The notes under the pieces: generated by a model
What the model was told of the DNA's origin: nothing
Databases searched by the model: none
What the model saw: only the letters and a program-made list of their open reading frames with translations
Assembly: GCA_025738555.1 (NCBI GenBank)
Contig: JAOVFP010000015.1
Location: 1,984,001 to 2,048,000 of the forward strand
Length of the DNA: 64,000 nucleotides
Direction of reading: 5' to 3'
From: Cyathus striatus
Lineage: Eukaryota; Basidiomycota; Agaricomycetes; Agaricales; Nidulariaceae
Translations under genes and position numbers: made by a program
Part shown: piece by piece, positions 48,663 through 62,088 of the stretch
Layout of the letters: every line of letters begins with the position of its first letter
Numbering within the stretch: the first letter of the stretch is position 1

Positions 48663-49681
48663 TGTGCGGTACTAGTAGGCCCCTGGCCTTGTAAGAACAA
48701 ACGAAAGCTTAAAGGAATGTCTGGTATGAATACAACGCTATCTAAGCGTAGTAAATCGGATGGGGGAAGATAGCATGCAAAGCTGGAGATGACCTGACAC
48801 CTCTGTCAGTACTTCAACCATATTAAGATAGCACCTACAGTAGACCTCATTGATGGTTTCCACTGATGAGACAAGGTCCCTCATCCATAATCGGACACAG
48901 GCAGTGCGCAATCATCGATTTATTTCATATTGAGTAGTGGGCATTTGGATTCGAAAGGCGAAGGTGGGTCCAGCGTTGTTCCCAGATTGTTTTTAGAACA
49001 AGATTCGGTGGTGCCTAAGACAAGAGCTCTGATCATCATGATAATTACACCCCATGTTGATATGAGAATCAGATATTTAGCGCACATACTGTCGACAACA
49101 CTACTGGTAATAGTCACATTTTTCTGTTATGCATAGACTCGTATTGGTGTGTCACTAGTAAAACTTGAACGACAATACCTTTTCAAGGGATAACGACAAA
49201 CTATACCCGGGTATCTAATGAAGAAGAGATCCAAAAATAACTTGACGGAAAACTGTAGTGGTGTGGGATGAAGTGTTTATCATAGTCTCACCATCATAGC
49301 GAATTGATCGTAACTACAGATATTGCCAGAACTGTAGCCGTCCCATTGATAATATATGGTATTTTGAATGAATTATAATGATGACCTTTGTTGATCAGAT
49401 GGTATGATTAGGAAGAAGGGGACTCGAGGCAGTTTACTCAGACAAAACCCATCATGATTTGAATTCATGACTTTGAAGACCTACTCCAAGGAGAGAACCA
49501 TGATGTACATAAGGCGAAATTTCCACTGCTATCCCACACTTCATTTACAAGGCATAATTGTGTCAACCTGAAGGTGAAACAAAGGAATATCGTTGTATGA
49601 ATCACTTACCAAACATGGAATACTACTTTCCCGCTTTCGAAAAATACAAATATACCACAACATCGACATGAAATTTCGCCC
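48663..49681. other. Intergenic region between the tandem seven-helix genes
   Basis: It is the promoter of paralogue A and the 3' flank of B. No gene is supported. Confidence 0.5.
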
Positions 49682-51114
49682 TCACGCAGGTGACATATTA
49701 ACAAAGCGTTCTTGACAATTTGGCAAATGACCACTGTGTCGACATCCAGCAACAGAAACCGTGTTTACGAGTAACAAAGTTTCCATGTTTCTGCGCTTCC
49801 AAAATGTCCAGGCTTCAATAACATCCTAAATGATAGTAATAATAAAGATGTAAGGATTACGAGCGAAAGATTTTATTCACCACTAACTCTTTGCGTGCCA
49901 AATGTAATAACCCCGCAGATTGGTACTAATAGTAATGTGATGTTCGTCAGAATGTGCAGTAATCGCATAGGTTTCATAGACATACCTATTGGAAGGACTA
50001 TTTTCCAGATGCTAGACGTACTATTTAAGCCTGCGTCACGAACTAACACAAAGACACCGAGCCTTCATTTACGTTAACATGTGAAATCAGTTATTATAAT
50101 AACATAAACGAACCCTTGAGCGAGAGTTGCCGAGATGTTATAGCTACAAATGCGCAAATAGAGGGACCATGAAATAATGGGATTTATCTGAGTAGCTTGT
50201 TTAAATTTTCCCCAGTGTCTGCGCAATAGTATTCCAGCTCTCACTGTCACATAATCGGCATAACGAAAAATGAAGGAACAGAGATATAAGATCACATACC
50301 TTCAAAGAAAAGCCCAACCAATGCACATGTGACAACTACTACAGCCGTAACATATGAACTTAAGAAAATTCAATCCAGTATTAAATCGCATGAATAGACA
50401 AGGATCGAAGTACGTACGGAATTTCAGTCGATGATACGTGACAAAAAACATGTAAACCCGAATTGCGGCTAATCTCAGAAGCGTCCGAGATAACCTGTGC
50501 AGCAATAAGTAGATGCTAAGGCCATATTGTCCATTTATATATCACCAGCATAGGTAGAATAAATATTATTCCAAACATCGCCCAAGGCGAAACGACGAAC
50601 TAGATTGCGGTATTGCTAAGGATCGTCAACGAAATTTGATATGCAGATGACGACGACTAACAAAGGAAACCCAAAAACGTGATATTTTCATATGGTTCAG
50701 AACAACCATAAGCTGAAGGTAGAACTGAGCGAGTTAAGCAGTTGTGCAGACGTATTTATCATCGATTTTACCTCGATTGACAGACAAGCGAAGGAGTACA
50801 CAATACTTAGGACAAGATCTATTATATTAGAGCAATTAGAGTGACACAAAGAAGCAAACTCACAATGCTGGTCCCGCATATATTAGTGCCGCTTGAAGGA
50901 AGCATAATCCAAATGGTGGTTCCGGACCCGTTTGTCGACCAATGATAAGGAGCAGAGATAGTGAATATGTAAGGCAGGCAATAAGCAAAGAGAACCAAGC
51001 ATTGCTGCGCTTTAGTTTAGCGCAGATGACCGTGCCAAGGACCAGCGTGGTGAGAGTCGTAGCCATAATAGATAAGGCATTGAACAAAATAATCTGAGAA
51101 GTTTCCGGCAACAT
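49682..51114 (-). CDS. Seven-helix membrane protein, GPCR-like (paralogue B)
   Basis: This is the tandem paralogue of A, in the same orientation. The start at 51114 gives MLPETSQIILFNALSIMATT. The first exon shares nearly the whole sequence CAKLKRSNAW and the block GRQTGPEPPFGLCFLQAA-IYAGPAL with A. Matching later exons are FIVYSFACLSIE, FYLQLMVVLNHMK, SPWAMFGIIFI, then DASEISRN with FCHVSSTEIP. Next come VRAGILLRRHW, ISWSLYLRICS, ITFGTQR and IEAWTFWKRRNM. The stop is at 49682. Introns fall at the same points in both copies, so they arose by duplication after the introns were fixed. Exon DNA stays similar while introns do not, which argues that both are under selection. The function is unknown. 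Confidence 0.72.
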
Positions 51115-54100
51115 TGTGCGGTCGGATTTGATATAAATGAATGACTGGAAGAAATGACCAACGGCGAAAGATCAGCAAGTTGCGCTATCAAAGAGCTGCT
51201 GACTGGAAAGCGTTCAAAAGGACGGGATCTATGTAAGGCTGTAGAAAACACTTTGTTAGCAATATTGCCCGTATTAAAGCAATTCCAACGATATGCATCG
51301 TTGATGATTTTCAACAACAAGAATAGCCTATCTCCCTCATATGTACCCGAAAGATCTTCGAAGGATTGATCCCATCAAGAAATACAAGGCTGGTTTCGTT
51401 TGGTGCTACATAGATTGATATTCGCCAAGACAAGTATCTAGCCAGCTATAAGATCAAATACAAATCGGGTCTGTAAGCTATTACACACAAACGGTGCATT
51501 GCGATTCTAACCAGAAACATCGATTGTACGATGTCGGAGCTGCACTGAGAAACCTAAGTAGTAAGAATCTTCGACCACTAAGGAGCCGTTACAAGGTAAT
51601 GTTTCTGGTTCTAGTAATTAGTCATCCATAAGGACTATGTCTTCCAAATAAGACACGCCTGAAGTTCACTAAAAAGGAAAGTAGAAAGATGTAAGTGTTG
51701 TGTAGACTGTAGAGAGATTTGGTTGAATGATGAGGTTGTCAAGTTCAATGGTGGAGACAATTCGTAAACAAAGTTCGCCGTTTGATGGCGTACATACTTA
51801 TTTTATGCTTCGCTTCTCAGCCCGCGACGCTTACTTGATACTTATCGTATCGAATTCGAGATCCTAGGACAACGAGACATTAATTTACATGTAACAGTTT
51901 CAGCTGCAATATTAATGCAAGGCGCAACAATGCGGTGCGCTAATAAGTTATCACCTCTCATACCTCTTTGATTCAGTTTAACATTCCATCACCAGCATTA
52001 AGAAAAGCCGAAATAAAATTGCCTCACCTTTGACCTGATTGAAGTTTTACATACATATCCTCTCCTAGGTTGTAGAGTGTAGGTAGTTTGTTACGCCGAA
52101 TGATCTTGACTTGTAAGGAATAAAGGTGGGATGAGTGCCCATGCTATGTGGCACTACAATCAACCATCGAGTTTGACTCCTTGAAGTTGCCATTGAACAT
52201 TGATCATGAAAAGAACAAGGCCAACTGATGCCTGTGTCCATCTCTTGAACGTTACATGATTTTACTACGTATGTAAGTTAAGTGCATATTCTCAAGAAAT
52301 GCCATCACGATCGATATGCATTAAGATAGACACTCGGCGCTGTTGTAGAGAATTGAGTCTGGGTATTCACTTCTGTTCTCATTTCAGGTTTCCACACTAC
52401 TACACGGCGATCAAGAAAGGTTTATGAAAATCCACATCTCCCCGGAGCCAGTTACATCTCGGAGTAAAAGTAGTACATCTTTCACTTCCTAATACTTACC
52501 GGAGGGCATCCATCTGATACTCCCAACTATTGGACTACTATTCGAACTCAACTTCAAGTTAACTTACCGCCAATCACGCACAGGAAGAAGGAACCCACCC
52601 AACTCACTATAAAGATTCGCTCAAATCGGATCCCATAGAGCGCTGTTATTCGACATTCCGTTGATTTACGATACGAGTTTGCGTGCCTGCTCTATTTACT
52701 TATCATCCAGCAAGGAGCGAGTTGGCTAAAGTGCGCATTGGTCCCGCAAAGGAAGAAAAGCTGTGTGGATCATTGCAGCTGTATCCCTACGATCTTCCCC
52801 GTTCCAGTCAATCGATATCATTAGCATCGGTCTTGATTGACCATAGAGGACTAGGCGAATGATAACTTCCGGACGGATTATTTTCGGGTGCCAGCAACAT
52901 GAGGAGTTCCGGTTCCTATTTCTCGGCCTTCCTGTAGATATTTCAGACACGAAGCAAGAAGCCACATAATTACTTATATGGCAAGCAACATATAGTGGGA
53001 CTCCGGAGTTTCAATTCCAAATGTCCTCTAAAATATTCCAGAGCCCAAAGCACAGTACAAACCGACCCGGAATGCGAATGTAAGGATCATCCGTCCTATC
53101 ACCCCCCCTAATCGAGGCTAGACTCTAGAACACGAACATACGAGTAACATTAAGCAATGACAGAACCGGGGTAATCACCCCGTCGATGCTAGTGGAGGAT
53201 GGATGTCTTAAATGATCAAATATTGAATTGAGCGATAGGAGGTGCATCCTAAATGGCATGCAGTGGGGTAAATGAAGGCGAATATGATTATCGTCAAAAT
53301 GGATATCCCTTTCGGCCGAGAGGTTTGTATAGGATTTCGAGGACAGAAGTGAGCAGTATGTATCAGCCTCGAGTATTAAATGACACGATCGGCAGCGAGC
53401 AAGACACAAGCTTTTGTTAGTAAGTGGACCCTGTGGTTGAGCATTATGGAAATCCCTTCCGTAAAGGCAAGTCCCAATGACCGAGGATGACGAAATAGCA
53501 TTCTCTATGAGTTGTAAATGATATGCACGAGGCATTGGTTTCAAATACGGAGAGTGGTGAGAGAATTGCGCACGAGGTAACCACGCTTTATGTCGAGTCT
53601 CGAGCGAATATGAGAACAAAGCAGAATATCACATGACAGAGTGTTTGTTTTATTGCTTGAAATCACAAGACAAAGTACGAGCTTGAGGATAAAGCATCAA
53701 AGCACGGTGCAAGTGAAGAACGAATGCGACAATCACGAGATGTAGGATGCGCTTGAGGTTGAAGGTTAACGCTTACCCTGAACGGAGTTGGTAGGGATTT
53801 GCAGATATGAAAGTGGCGAGTCGAGGTGGTGTCCTGAATGAGTGAGGCGTGTTGGTGGACGGGTGTCAGACGGATCAGAGCGTGAGGGAGTGGATAGGGG
53901 TGGAGGTAAGTATAATAAGTGTTTTAGTTTGGGCTGAAATGGTGGTAAGCGTCGGTCCGGAATTAGCGCCACTAGTGAAGAAAGACGCCGTAGAAGTTTT
54001 TCTTCCGAGAAGTATAGTGGGAAGGGAAGTAGATAGGCTGGAATTGAAGACGGAGAGTGTTGACAGGTGTGCACATGGGAGTGACATGAGACAGGCAGGT

Positions 54101-54715
54101 GGTATTGAGGAAATGCGAGGAGTGAGGATCATTAACGGTTATCGACAGTCTTGGACGGAGTGGATTTTTAATGGAAATGTATGTGGTGTGGTATCAGCGG
54201 GAGAAGGGCTGCTTTGTGTCGGGTTGAATTCGCAGGTTCTTGGGATGGGAGTGTGGTTGCGGTGTAACCATGACGGGAGATGACGAAGAAGATGAGCGAG
54301 GTCGTGGGGAGATTCCGAAAAGGAATGATATCATTGGAAAATAAATACAAAAATAGCCTGGCGCGTGTCTGAGATGACCTAGATTCACACTCTGGATGAA
54401 TGGGAGAAGCATTTCTTGAGAGAGTAGTGGGACGGCAAGGACGCGCCGTGGTTATTAGGGGATGCCAAGGATGAGACGAGAGGAATGAGAAAGGGATCTG
54501 ATCATGGATTGAGGCGGGAGAGGATTCCGGGGAATTAGGAAAACAGATGCAAACAACGCCGCAGAGGCAACATCCGTCGACAACACAACACGAGCATCAC
54601 TCCCTCTCTCCCTCTCTTTCTCTTTTTCATGAGAGCAAATTAATGTATTTATTTTATTATTATCTGCCATTTATTGTGCTGACGTGTGGTTCAGACTTGC
54701 TCTCTGCCATCCTCG
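51115..54715. other. Intergenic region, 3.6 kb, gene-poor
   Basis: No gene is supported. A minus-strand ORF at 53125-53619 (164 codons) and a plus-strand ORF at 53849-54283 (144 codons) have no recognisable domain. The right end has a CT-rich tract (about 54600-54630) and a T-rich stretch typical of promoters before the next ATG. Confidence 0.4.
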
Positions 54716-57700
54716 ATGCCTCTCCTGGGTCTCTTTGGAAAGAAGAAGTCCTCGTCCTCGTCCCGCACAGCCCACAACGACGACCAGAGCAGCACCCACT
54801 CCCACGTCTCTCCCCAGCTCACCCTCTCTCCCACCTCCACCCACCACAGCGTCTATCCCTCCGCCAACCCCGCCGCATCCTCCAGCAAGCTCCGCCTCTT
54901 TGGCAGGAAGAAAAATGCCCACGGCAACAACTCCTCCACTGCCTCCGTCAACACTACCCACACCTCCAATGCCCACTTGCCCATGCCAAGGCCCCCGTAC
55001 ACCTCCCGCGTGAGCACCAGCACTGTGCCCGATTTCGACCCAGACGACGTGGCATCCACTCGCCGCATGCGCCCTCCCCCGTCCAAATCCGCCATTTTTG
55101 CAGCTTACAACGACCCTAATGGTGCCCTGTCCACCCGCTCTCTCCCCGCTCCAATGTCTCCAGCCTCCCCCCTTTCCGCGCAGAGCTCCATCAGGCCCAG
55201 AAGCTGAAGAAGGACCCCCGAGTCCTCCCCCTCCCGCCCCGCCCCCCAAAAAACGACAAGGTCTCTTCCCGTGGTCCAAGTCCACTCCTTCCTCTCCAGC
55301 CACAAAGACCCCGCCCTCCCCACAGGTAACACAGACCCCTGACCCAGGCCATGACTCGTCATTCAACCTCAAAGCATTCCGACATGTCCGACATCCATCG
55401 CCCCCTATTCCTCCCATGAATTTGAATTTCAACGCTTCTGCCATCTCACTCAGTAACAGCACCTTGACGCCGCCTGTTCCTAGGCCAAGGGGGACCTCTG
55501 TCAATTCAGACAGCTCACAGCGTATTTCCGTTGCCGCTTTCCGTGAGGCGCAGGCCAGGAGGAGCCAGGCCGGTTCCCCCTCCCCTGGGGCAGACTATCG
55601 CTCAGTCAGCCCCGTCCCCCCGCTTAATCCCAGCATAAGCCAGAACAACTCACCCGTCACCGGTCCAGTGCGCCGGGAAAACATGCGAAGGTCGACGGCC
55701 CCCGTGTCTATGCTGTACACTTCATCCACCGACGACGACGAGGATGAGGAGGAGGAGGATGACTCGGACGATGAGGACGATACCATGCGTCCGCAGCGCA
55801 AGAGGACTATTACCGATCGGTCGCAGAGTCGGCCTAGGGCCCTCTCGCGTCCTGGGAAATCCAAGGCTCGTGCGCAATCCGAGCTGGGGCATGGGTCTGC
55901 CACTCGCTATACCGCCTCGCCAAAGTCGCATTTGGGTCATGGCGCCATTGTGTATACCCAACCGCTGCGTGGCGGGGACGACGAGGCCGAGGATAGGGCG
56001 AATGCGAGGGGCAAGTGGGCTCTTCCGAGGAGTCAGAGTAGTCTCGGGACGTATGCGAATGCACGACAGAGGGCCAGTGCATCCACGAGTGCTGTGTCTC
56101 CCAGTGCGGCTGCCAAGAGAGCTAGTGTTATTGCCCATGCTAATTCTTATTTGGGTGATACTCCCGCTGGTATGTTTTCATTTTACATAATTTTACTTGC
56201 GATTAATGCGTTACAGATGCGCTAGCGAACTATAAACGCGCCTCGAGGCACGTTAGGGATTCGTCTACTTACTCTAATCCTGCCGCTCCTCCTCCTGCTG
56301 CCACTGACCCGCCTAAACCTGAATCGGACTCGTCAGATGATGATACGCCGCTTGGCACGCTTTTGCCACCGCGCAGACCAGGGAGCGCCATGTCCTCGTA
56401 TTCGAATGGATCAAGGAGTAATCTCAACGTTAACAATAAATCCCACACCAATCTATCTCCCTCTCCCGCTTCTCGCTCGAATAGCCAAATTCCTCCAAAG
56501 CCTCTTATAGACATCAACGAGCTCAAACAGCGTCCGCCGCAGGTGGGGCCACCCAAGAAGAACGACAATGCGTTCACCGGTGGACTTTTAGGTATGAAGA
56601 CGGTCGAGAGTCCTCTTGGCAGTCCGACTGCTACCTCACCCACGCCGTCGTTTGGGCTAGTGAGCAAGCTTCCCCCTGCGAGGTTTGTTTCCCCACCTTC
56701 AAGTCCAGCAAAGGAAATTCAGGCGATGAATTTGGTTTCGTCTGGGGAGACTCATGAAAGGACAGATTCGGCGCTTTCGACTGCTTCCACTACTCCGTCG
56801 CCTCCTGGGGAGAAGAGGGATATCTTTGGAGAGAGATTAGCTCGGGTTGTGAAGAGCCATATTCATACCCGGAGCTCGTCGAGGCCTGACATCGGGCGCG
56901 CGGATAGTGGAGGGAGTGCTGAGACTGGGACTACTGGGAGTGGAGAGCGGGCGTCAAGTTCTAGTCCGCCGCCGCCTCTTCCTACGTCTGCGAATCGGGA
57001 GCGTGGGAGAACGACGAGTCCCGCTAATGGTTTGTCTGATGCCAGGGACAATTCGAGTCCTCGTCGGCCGACTTTTGATACTCGTTTATCGGGCGGTAGA
57101 GGTACATCTACCCCTAAATCTCCCATCATGCAAGATCCCCCTAGCTCTCCGGACGAAGAGCTCGCGCGCATGTTGGGAGCCAGTATCAAGCTCATTTCTT
57201 TTGATGGTGACGAGGATACGAGCGAAAGCTCAAGCGATGAAGACGAAGATGAAGAGGAAGAGGAAGAAGAAGAAGAAGAGAAAGGGCGGAAGAAGGGAGA
57301 AGATGAAGAAGAGGAGAGGGGAAGAGGGGAGAAGAAGGAAGATATTTTCCTGCCTCCTATTCCTATCAAGCAGCGCTCGCCACCTCCTGCGTTTAGCGTT
57401 ACTTCCCGACCGCAGCATCCGAGGAATAGCTTGAGCGTGGATTCGACAGCGACACTTACGCCTTTGACTTTGGGTCCGTCCAGGGAAGCGAGTCCTGCTG
57501 CGCAGAGGATGAGGCAGAGAAGCAGTACCCTTTTACCCCCTTCTTCCACTTCCATGGCGCCTTTCCCTGGTGTGGGTGTTGCCTCGTCTACTGCGAGTTC
57601 TACTCCTGGGTCGTCGTCTAGCTCGGATCTATGGGGAAGCGGAAGTAATAGTACGGTTACTTCTTCTCAGCCTCCGAGGCCTGTGATGGGAGGTGGTAGA

Positions 57701-59066
57701 CAGCGTAGCAGTACCATGGTTCCCATCTCCTCGCCTACTGCGTCAAAGGTGGCGATTGGAATGGGCATGCCTAGTAGGCCATTTGCTGCTCCGCAGAGGA
57801 GGGATAGTCCCGCCAGTTCAACGGGTGATTCGAGCAGTGGCAGGGCGCCACTTACACCGAGGGATGGAAGTGAAATTGGTGTTGCTTCTGGAAAGGCGCG
57901 GGATAGGGGAAGGGAGAAGGCCGAGAAGGAGCAGGAGGGGTGGGGGTCTGGTGTGAGTGGCCTTGGGACGAAGCCAAAGCATGTAAAGAGGAAGAGTGTG
58001 AATTTTGATGATGAGGTTGAAGGGAGGGGAGTTGGGAAGGGCAAGATGCCTGAGGAGACGGATGATACGCGCGAGGAGAGGAGGAAGGAGCGCAGGAGGG
58101 GTGAGGCTCGCGCTGCCATTGAGGTTTGTGTGCTTCGTTTTTATGGATGCTGTTGGGTTATTGATCATTTTTTGACAGCTGGGGAATGTCATTAACGGAC
58201 GCGGACCTATCGTTGATGACGATGACGATGATGAAGATGACATGCCTATCAATCAGGCTATGAATGCTCGCATGTCTACTGCTATTAATCCTATGATGGG
58301 TGCTATGCCTATGCAGCAGGCTGGCGGATGGCCGGGTATGAATATGCCTATGGGCATGTGGCCCCAAGCTCCTGGCGCGAACCCACAGTTGCTTTCTCCG
58401 GCGCAGTTTATGATACCCCCGCCGTCGACGAACGATCCTTCGTTCCTTGCTGCTCACCAGCAGGCGATGTTGTACGCGAAGCAGGCGTATCAGATTGCGG
58501 TTGCGCAGCAGGCCATGGCTGCTGCCGCTGATGAGTGGGAGCGTGGTTCTACCTATGGTGGAGGTGGGAGTGTTTACGGTGGTGGGTCCAGTGCTTCTGT
58601 TATGAACATGCCTATGGGGTCGCCCTATGGCATGTCGCAGATGGGGATGATGAACATGCAGGCTGGAATGGCCATGAACAACGGGTGGTCAACTGGTTCT
58701 GTTATCTTTCCCTCTTCAAGGTCCATGTACAACGGCAACTCTGGTGCTGCTCCCATGAGCAGCTCAAGAAGTGAATACGGCGGTGGAGGTGGTGGGAGGA
58801 ATTGGAGGTCCTCGCGGACGTCGTACGGCGAGTTCGGGCCTTCTTCGCCTGCTAAGAATAGGATGAGCAGAGCTGGAGAGGGGGGGCGCGACTCTGGGTA
58901 TTTCCCCCCTATGCCACCGATGCCCAAGGAGAAGGAGTCGCCTAATCGGCAGGCAGCAAGATCGCGCACTGCGAGTCAGCCTGCGAATCCGACAAGGGGC
59001 TCGGGCGGTGGTGGTGGTGCACGTAGAGCTCCCCCGCCGTCCAGTTGGAAGCCGTCGGGTATTTGA
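54716..59066 (+). CDS. Large Ser/Pro-rich low-complexity protein, unnamed
   Basis: I do not recognise a named family. The start at 54716 gives MPLLGLFGKKKSSSSS; an in-frame ATG lies 30 bases upstream. Exons fit at 54716-55121, 55195-56169, 56219-58122 and 58181-59066, about 1,390 residues. The bulk is disordered Ser/Pro sequence with short basic clusters. Acidic stretches occur near 55735 and 57230-57300 (long Glu run). A conserved-looking segment near 57960-58120 has NFDDEVEGRG and a Lys/Arg/Glu helix, then LGNVINGRGP and a poly-Asp run. The last exon is Met/Gly/Gln-rich (NMPMG, GGGGS, and repeated GGWPGMN) with a helical QQAMLYAKQAYQIAVAQQ, and ends PSSWKPSGI. The donor at 55122 is weak. 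It could be an actin, endocytic or RNA-granule protein, but no function is claimed. Confidence 0.75.
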
Positions 59067-59638
59067 GCTGAGCAAGCTCGTTCTAGATGGTTTAGAACCG
59101 CGTTTCTCTTTCTTTCTTTTTCATTGCTTTCTTTGGGACTTTTGTGCTCCCATGCTACTATCGTTAATTATTCTGGACAACGCACTCAAAACGCAATGTT
59201 CCGCATTTTCCATCAAAGCATTATTATATCCCTCGTAACCAGCATTTTTTTTTTGGACAAGGTTATCGTTTCTAATAACCACCCCGTCCCCTCATTGTAC
59301 TTTTTCATAATCACTCACGACGATACCTCCGCACATACACATTCTCTCACATATTTCTGTTCACGTGCCTGATATTTAGCTGTTTCGCTCTTTCTCCTGT
59401 TTCACATTCCCTCAGAGATTCGTCGTTTTTCATTACTAGTTACGTTACCGTACAGTATACTGCGATGAATGATAGACATGTACAAAAGTCAATTGAAGTA
59501 AACTGATATCTATTCCATTTAGTGGATATCGAATACATAGATAAAGTGGCATCTAGCATAGCATAATATGAGGGGTACAATAAATAGATGATACATGGTT
59601 GGTATTATATTTCCAAGAAAATAGATTAGAAATGGGAA
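59067..59638. other. Intergenic region, convergent gene ends
   Basis: This is 3' flank of both neighbours. Nothing further was seen. Confidence 0.5.
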
Positions 59639-61050
59639 TTATGTAGTTGCGGTCCTTACTTCCGGCTCGATAGACAATTCAACGATCTTCTCGGTCACCT
59701 CTGTGGTACCCTTTTCATTAGTTTGGGGAGTGGGAGCACTGTTGTGGGGTCAGAATGAGCTGGAACTCAAAGGGGGCAACTGACTTATTAGCTTCAACCA
59801 CCGTGATGCCGGACGGAGTCTCGGATAACGAAGACGCGTCCGATTTGGTTTCGGTTTGGGCTTGCACCCTGGTTCCATCAGCTGCGATGCCACAAGCTCT
59901 GAAGATAGATAGATATTAGCCATACATTACTGATATATGAATAAAGCGACGCACTCGACAACCTGGTTCCAGTAACTCTCAGGCTCGAATTCGAACTCGT
60001 ATTGGCCGCCAAAGTCGGCATCGAGCTGTTCGGCGGGGATGAGCTCGAGGAGGTCGGGGTTAAAGCGCATCTGTGTGGGTGGTAGCTTAGTGAGCTGTGT
60101 GGGTGCATGAGGTAAGGGGTGGGCATACTTTGTCCCTTGTTACGGGGTCGAGGAAGGGTGAGATTCCTTTGTAGAAAAAGTTGAGGAGCATGGGGAGGTT
60201 GACTACCAGTGCGCGTCCGAGGGTTTCGACATAATGCTGTTGGAGGATGTGGAGGACCTGATGTGGACCTGCTTTGAGGATAAAAGGCAACAAAGGAAGT
60301 GTGAAATGACGGACCTTGCGAGCAACGGAGATGGAAGGGTTCGTTCGTAGTGTGGTGGACTTGTAGTCGACGATGATAACAAGGGACTCTTGGCCTTCGG
60401 GCATAAGATCCTTGGCTCGCTCTCTGAATGCCACATCGTCAGCAATGTTCGCCCTCCTAATTATAGTACAACCAACAACTCACAACCACCAGACGAGGTG
60501 CCTGAGCTGCCGAGGACCTGTTTCGGTATTTTCACGTCCAGGGCGCATGTAGATTATAGGACGACCATCTTTGTCAAAACCAGTGAGAATGCTAGTTAAA
60601 ACGTGTTCATCAGTAACACGTTGCGGTGGGCCCGAGGTGTCGAGGGCGATAGTGGACGTACATCTTCCCGGTCATGCTCTCTATTTTGACATCATCGGGA
60701 GGAATAATGTCAGGCTTGAACTCTCGTCTCCACTCCAAGGTAGCTTTGATGCGTTTCTGGCCGTCGGCGAAATTCCACTTTGCAGCTCGCATGTAGCGGG
60801 GGATGGTATCTGACTTGTTGAGCCATCGCAGCTCCCAAGGGTGGTAGGGATCAGATTCGGGGAGGAGGAGGGTATCTGCGTACTTGAACAGGAGGTGTCA
60901 GACAGCGTCAATGAAAGGGCAAAAATTAGGCTTGCGTACCTCTCGGAGAGCCTTTAACTGTGCTTTCTGCTCGTCGGTGTACTCGTGAATGGGGGCTACG
61001 ACGGTTCCTGGGGCCGGGGTAGTGAGCACTTTCGTGGTCTTTCCAAACAT
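59639..61050 (-). CDS. Sec14-like CRAL-TRIO lipid-transfer protein
   Basis: Sec14-family proteins exchange phosphatidylinositol and other lipids between membranes and present PI to kinases. The start at 61050 (MFGKTTKVLTTP) leads into the CRAL-TRIO-N helices: LREYADTLLLPESDPYHPWE, LRWL, then IPRYMRAAKWNFADGQKRI. The lipid-binding lobe follows in exons with TGFDKDGRPIIYMRPGREN, LMPEGQESLVIIVDYK, HYVETLGRALVVNLP, NFFYKGISPFLDPVTRDKM and ELIPAEQLDADFGG. The DF/EQL-DFGG motif is typical of the Sec14 core. Exon 2 starts at 60882 (acceptor TTCAAG), and about eight exons are implied. A Thr/Ser-rich tail ends at 59639 (VRTATT). It is divergent from YAE1 and the two share a 425-base promoter region. 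Confidence 0.9.
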
Positions 61051-61475
61051 CTTTGGCGGGTGGATCGAATAACGCGAAAATGAGTGAGACGGTGCAGGGA
61101 GAAAAGAAAGAGGGCGCGCTCAGGTGGTTCACCCGGCGCTGGCTTGTAATCGTTGTAGTGCATGACAAAAGACAATTTACGTGAGGCCTTCCGGTGATCC
61201 TAGCTTGCATCATTGTCCTCTTCATTAATTGATCGGACTTCACGGCCACCACAACGTAAACAAATCCGCACCGTTTTATCTTTAATTTTGTAGAACATTG
61301 CAAGTATAGCAGAAGACTTGTACTACACAGAGAGCAAAATGTTCACTTATAGAGAAGAACCACATCTAATTCTGTATCTCGGACCGTATCATGTTTACCA
61401 CGTGACAAACGATTAGATGCGCCGACGGTACCGATCGAATCGATTCATTCACTCTTCGTCCTAAACTTACACCTA
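61051..61475. promoter_or_regulatory. Divergent promoter region, Sec14-like and YAE1
   Basis: A 425-base gap lies between two divergent starts. No TATA element of clear quality was seen. Confidence 0.4.
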
Positions 61476-62088
61476 ATGGATTCCATCTGGGGAGAAGATC
61501 CTGACTATTCCGAGTCTCGCGAGGCAGAATGGACCAAGATTTCCTCTGAATTCACCAACGTATGTTTTCTAAGCCTCTTTAATCCATACTAAACCACATC
61601 TATAGTCTGGATACCGAGAAGGAATCACAGCAGGGAAAGAAGGCGCACTACAGGAAGGTTTCGATTCGGGCTTTGCAGAGATTGGAGCCCCACTCGGGAG
61701 GGACATTGGCTTCCTTCGCGGTATCGCATCGGCGCTGTTCGCGCTCCTCAGTGCTACACCGGGGAAGGAAGACATGCTCAACGAAGCTCGCGATATCTCC
61801 TCGCAGCTATCGAGCATACGCTTTTCAGACATCGTACCCAGGGACCTCGAAGCTGAAGAGCATGCCAGGCAACATCTAGAATCTGATGAGTACGGATTGG
61901 ATGTCAACGAGGAGATTGCGGATAAAAGGGATATGGAGGGGCTCGAGGATATGTTGGCCAAGCTGAGTGCTGGTGCCACTATGAGCACTTCCGACAAATC
62001 GCGTCCGAAGATGGACGATGTGCGTTTGTTGAAGGAGCGCCTGGGTGTTCTTACTCAACGAATTGGAGTCGACATCAATTGGAGTTGA
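61476..62088 (+). CDS. YAE1: YAE1, iron-sulfur targeting adaptor with deca-GX3 motif
   Basis: Yae1 pairs with Lto1 and hands the cytosolic Fe-S targeting complex to Rli1/ABCE1, a ribosome recycling factor. Two exons (61476-61559 and 61606-62088) give 188 residues. The N-terminus has the WxxxPDYSESREAEW block. The hallmark G-x3-G repeat begins at the exon junction: GYREGITAGKEGALQEGF followed by DSGF and EIGAPLGRDIGFLRG. A helical C-terminus includes HLESDEYGL and KMDDVRLLKERLG, ending INWS. Length fits fungal Yae1. The reading frame is intact. Confidence 0.9.

Noticed and set aside
53125..53619. 164-codon minus ORF as a gene
   Set aside because: No domain, no codon pattern I can defend, no intron structure like its neighbours.
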